Below, one piece after another: positions 5,473 through 6,908 of a DNA stretch of 6,908 nucleotides (positions are counted from its first letter, which is position 1; each line of letters begins with the position of its first letter). Source of the stretch: Candidatus Omnitrophota bacterium (GTDB lineage Bacteria > Omnitrophota > Gorgyraeia > S143-82); contig JAMOOT010000302.1 in assembly GCA_027065215.1 (NCBI GenBank), positions 1-6,908 of the forward strand, in the 5' to 3' direction. Under the pieces are notes generated by a model, which was not told the DNA's origin, made no database searches, and saw only the letters and a list, made by a program, of their open reading frames with translations. The position numbers and the translations under genes were made by a program.

Positions 5473-6908
5473 ATGGATAAATTAATGCCAATAGGGATAC
5501 AGGATTTTAAGAAGTTACGTACGGACGAGAAGGGATACCTGTATATAGATAAGACGGAAGAAATATACAGATTGTTAACCACCAGTTCTGTGGTGTTTCT
5601 CTCCCGCCCGCGCAGGTTTGGTAAGAGTTTGCTGTTGTCCACGATAAGGTATTTGTTTGAGGGGGAGAAGGATCTGTTTGAAGGGTTGTGGATATGTGAT
5701 AAGTGGGATTGGGAAAAGAGATATCCGGTGATAAGTATTTCGTTAGGTGGAGCGAGGTCAATAGAGGATGTGATAAGTGATTTGAAAGACCAGATAGATA
5801 GCAATGCTGAGCGGTTGAATGTGGAATTAGAGAGTGGAGATACAGTGATACGGTTTCGTCAGTTGATAAGGGGCACAAATGAGAAATATGGCGTTAGGGT
5901 AGTAGTGTTAATAGATGAATATGACAAGCCGATATTGGATAATCTGAATAAGAAAGAAGTAGCGACAGAGATAAGGGAATATTTGAGACGATTTTATTCT
6001 GAGATAAAGAATAGTGATGAGTATTTGAAGTTCATTTTATTGACAGGTGTAACGCGATTCAGCAAGGCAGGGATATTTTCAGGATTGAATAATTTAGAGG
6101 ATATCTCATTGAATCCAGATTTTGGCAATATAGTGGGGATAACACAGGAGGAGTTAGAGAGATATTTAGGAGAGGAGATAAAGAGGCATAATGTAGATTT
6201 AGAAGAGGTAAAGGAATGGTATAACGGGTATAACTTTTTGGGGGATAGGTTGTACAATCCGTTTGATATCTTAAGGTTTATAAAGAATAAGTGCGTGTTT
6301 GATAATTACTGGTTTAATTCAGGGACACCGAATTTTCTGATTAAGTTGATAGAGAGTGGGAATTTCTATGTGCCAGAGCTAAGCAATTTGGTGGTAGGGA
6401 AAGAGATGATGGATAGGTTTGATGTGGAGAATATAAGGCCGGAGGTGATATTGTATCAGGCGGGGTACTTGACGATAGATGAGGTGATAAGGAGCCCGAG
6501 AGGAGGGATGTTATACAGGTTAAAGGTGCCGAATAAAGAGGTACGGATGAGTTTAAGCGATGCGATATTGGATTATTGGAGAGTAGTGGAGAAGGATAGG
6601 AGGGGGGAGTTAGAAGATGGATTGTATGTGGCATTGGGAAATGGTGATGTAGAAGGGATAAAGGGGTGGATAAAGAGATTGTTTGAGGCAATTCCGTATC
6701 ATTACCACACAAATAATCCGATAAGTCAGTATGAGGGGTATTATGCAAGTGTCTTGTTTTCGTTTTTTATGTCCACGGGCTATGAGGTGCGGGGAGAGGA
6801 TGTAAGCAGGAGGGGCAGGGCGGATATAGTGGTGCTGGCGAGGGATAAGGTATATGTGGTGGAGATAAAGACCGACGCCCAAGAACCAGCAATAAAGCAG
6901 ATAGAGGA
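5473..6908 (+). CDS. AAA-ATPase-like protein with C-terminal PD-(D/E)XK nuclease domain, cut by window end
   Basis: An uninterrupted frame of 478 codons that runs off the window. It starts at ATG 5473 with AGGAGG at 5458-5463. The opening PIGIQDFKKLR...YIDKT and the order of motifs match the widespread AAA-ATPase-like (PF09820) plus PDDEXK_9 (PF08011, formerly DUF1703) family. Seen in order: a shortened P-loop RPRRFGKS (45-52) lacking the first glycine of a normal Walker A; Walker B VVVLIDEYDKP (143-153, Asp148-Glu149); LLTGVTRFSKAGIFSGLNN, a family hallmark; WYNGYNF with NPFDIL; and near the end a PD-(D/E)XK core with Glu421, Asp451 in GRAD and Glu464-x-Lys466 in VVEIK. Nearly the whole protein is probably present. 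The family has no settled function; multiple paralogues per genome and a nuclease fold have led to suggestions of mobile or defence roles. Isoleucine is coded by ATA in 34 of 40 cases, against 13 of 25 in amrS and 17 of 44 in polX, hinting at a separate origin. Confidence 0.9.
   Translation, partial: MDKLMPIGIQDFKKLRTDEKGYLYIDKTEEIYRLLTTSSVVFLSRPRRFGKSLLLSTIRYLFEGEKDLFEGLWICDKWDWEKRYPVISISLGGARSIEDVISDLKDQIDSNAERLNVELESGDTVIRFRQLIRGTNEKYGVRVVVLIDEYDKPILDNLNKKEVATEIREYLRRFYSEIKNSDEYLKFILLTGVTRFSKAGIFSGLNNLEDISLNPDFGNIVGITQEELERYLGEEIKRHNVDLEEVKEWYNGYNFLGDRLYNPFDILRFIKNKCVFDNYWFNSGTPNFLIKLIESGNFYVPELSNLVVGKEMMDRFDVENIRPEVILYQAGYLTIDEVIRSPRGGMLYRLKVPNKEVRMSLSDAILDYWRVVEKDRRGELEDGLYVALGNGDVEGIKGWIKRLFEAIPYHYHTNNPISQYEGYYASVLFSFFMSTGYEVRGEDVSRRGRADIVVLARDKVYVVEIKTDAQEPAIKQIE

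Noticed and set aside
5130..5804. Minus-strand open frame of 224 residues across the amrS end, the non-coding gap and the nuclease gene
   Set aside because: It is antisense to two well-supported genes and is explained by the lack of stops opposite purine-rich DNA; the translation is Ser/Pro/Tyr-rich with no family features.

Overview
The window is bacterial and gene-dense, with every supported gene on the + strand. It shows tight operon packing, Shine-Dalgarno sites, an intrinsic terminator, a bacterial PolX polymerase with a PHP nuclease domain, and an ApbE flavin transferase. The coding strand is strikingly G-rich and C-poor (28 G against 3 C in 61-120; 21 G against 3 C in 6121-6180). I cannot fix the lineage. 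The gene set (H1-like lysine repeat protein, AmmeMemoRadiSam radical SAM enzyme, PDDEXK_9-type ATPase protein) would suit an anaerobic or uncultured bacterial phylum, but that is inference only.

Layout. 1-156 is the charged C-terminal tail of an unidentified gene. It overlaps by 8 bases an extended short-chain dehydrogenase/epimerase (149-1102). After 2 bases comes a full-length PolX family DNA polymerase/PHP phosphoesterase (1105-2820), and after 1 base a membrane-anchored, unusually compact ApbE FAD:protein FMN transferase with a GTG start (2822-3703). These four look like one transcription unit. A 114-base gap with two small inverted repeats precedes a separate small gene for a pure Lys/Thr/Ala/Ser repeat protein resembling the basic tail of histone H1 (3818-4063), closed by a good intrinsic terminator (4090-4117).

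Downstream is an AmrS-type radical SAM protein carrying what looks like a Sec signal peptide (4132-5268). A 204-base non-coding stretch follows, with a possible promoter and an inverted repeat. The last gene, open at the window edge (5473-6908), encodes an AAA-ATPase-like/PD-(D/E)XK protein whose isoleucine codon use differs sharply from two other genes in the window, PolX and AmrS.

There is no obvious single pathway. The first block combines nucleotide-sugar or related redox chemistry, DNA repair and flavin attachment. ApbE and the radical SAM protein both appear to be directed to or across the membrane. The most notable points are the exported radical SAM enzyme, the shortened ApbE, the independently transcribed H1-like repeat protein and the compositionally distinct nuclease/ATPase gene.
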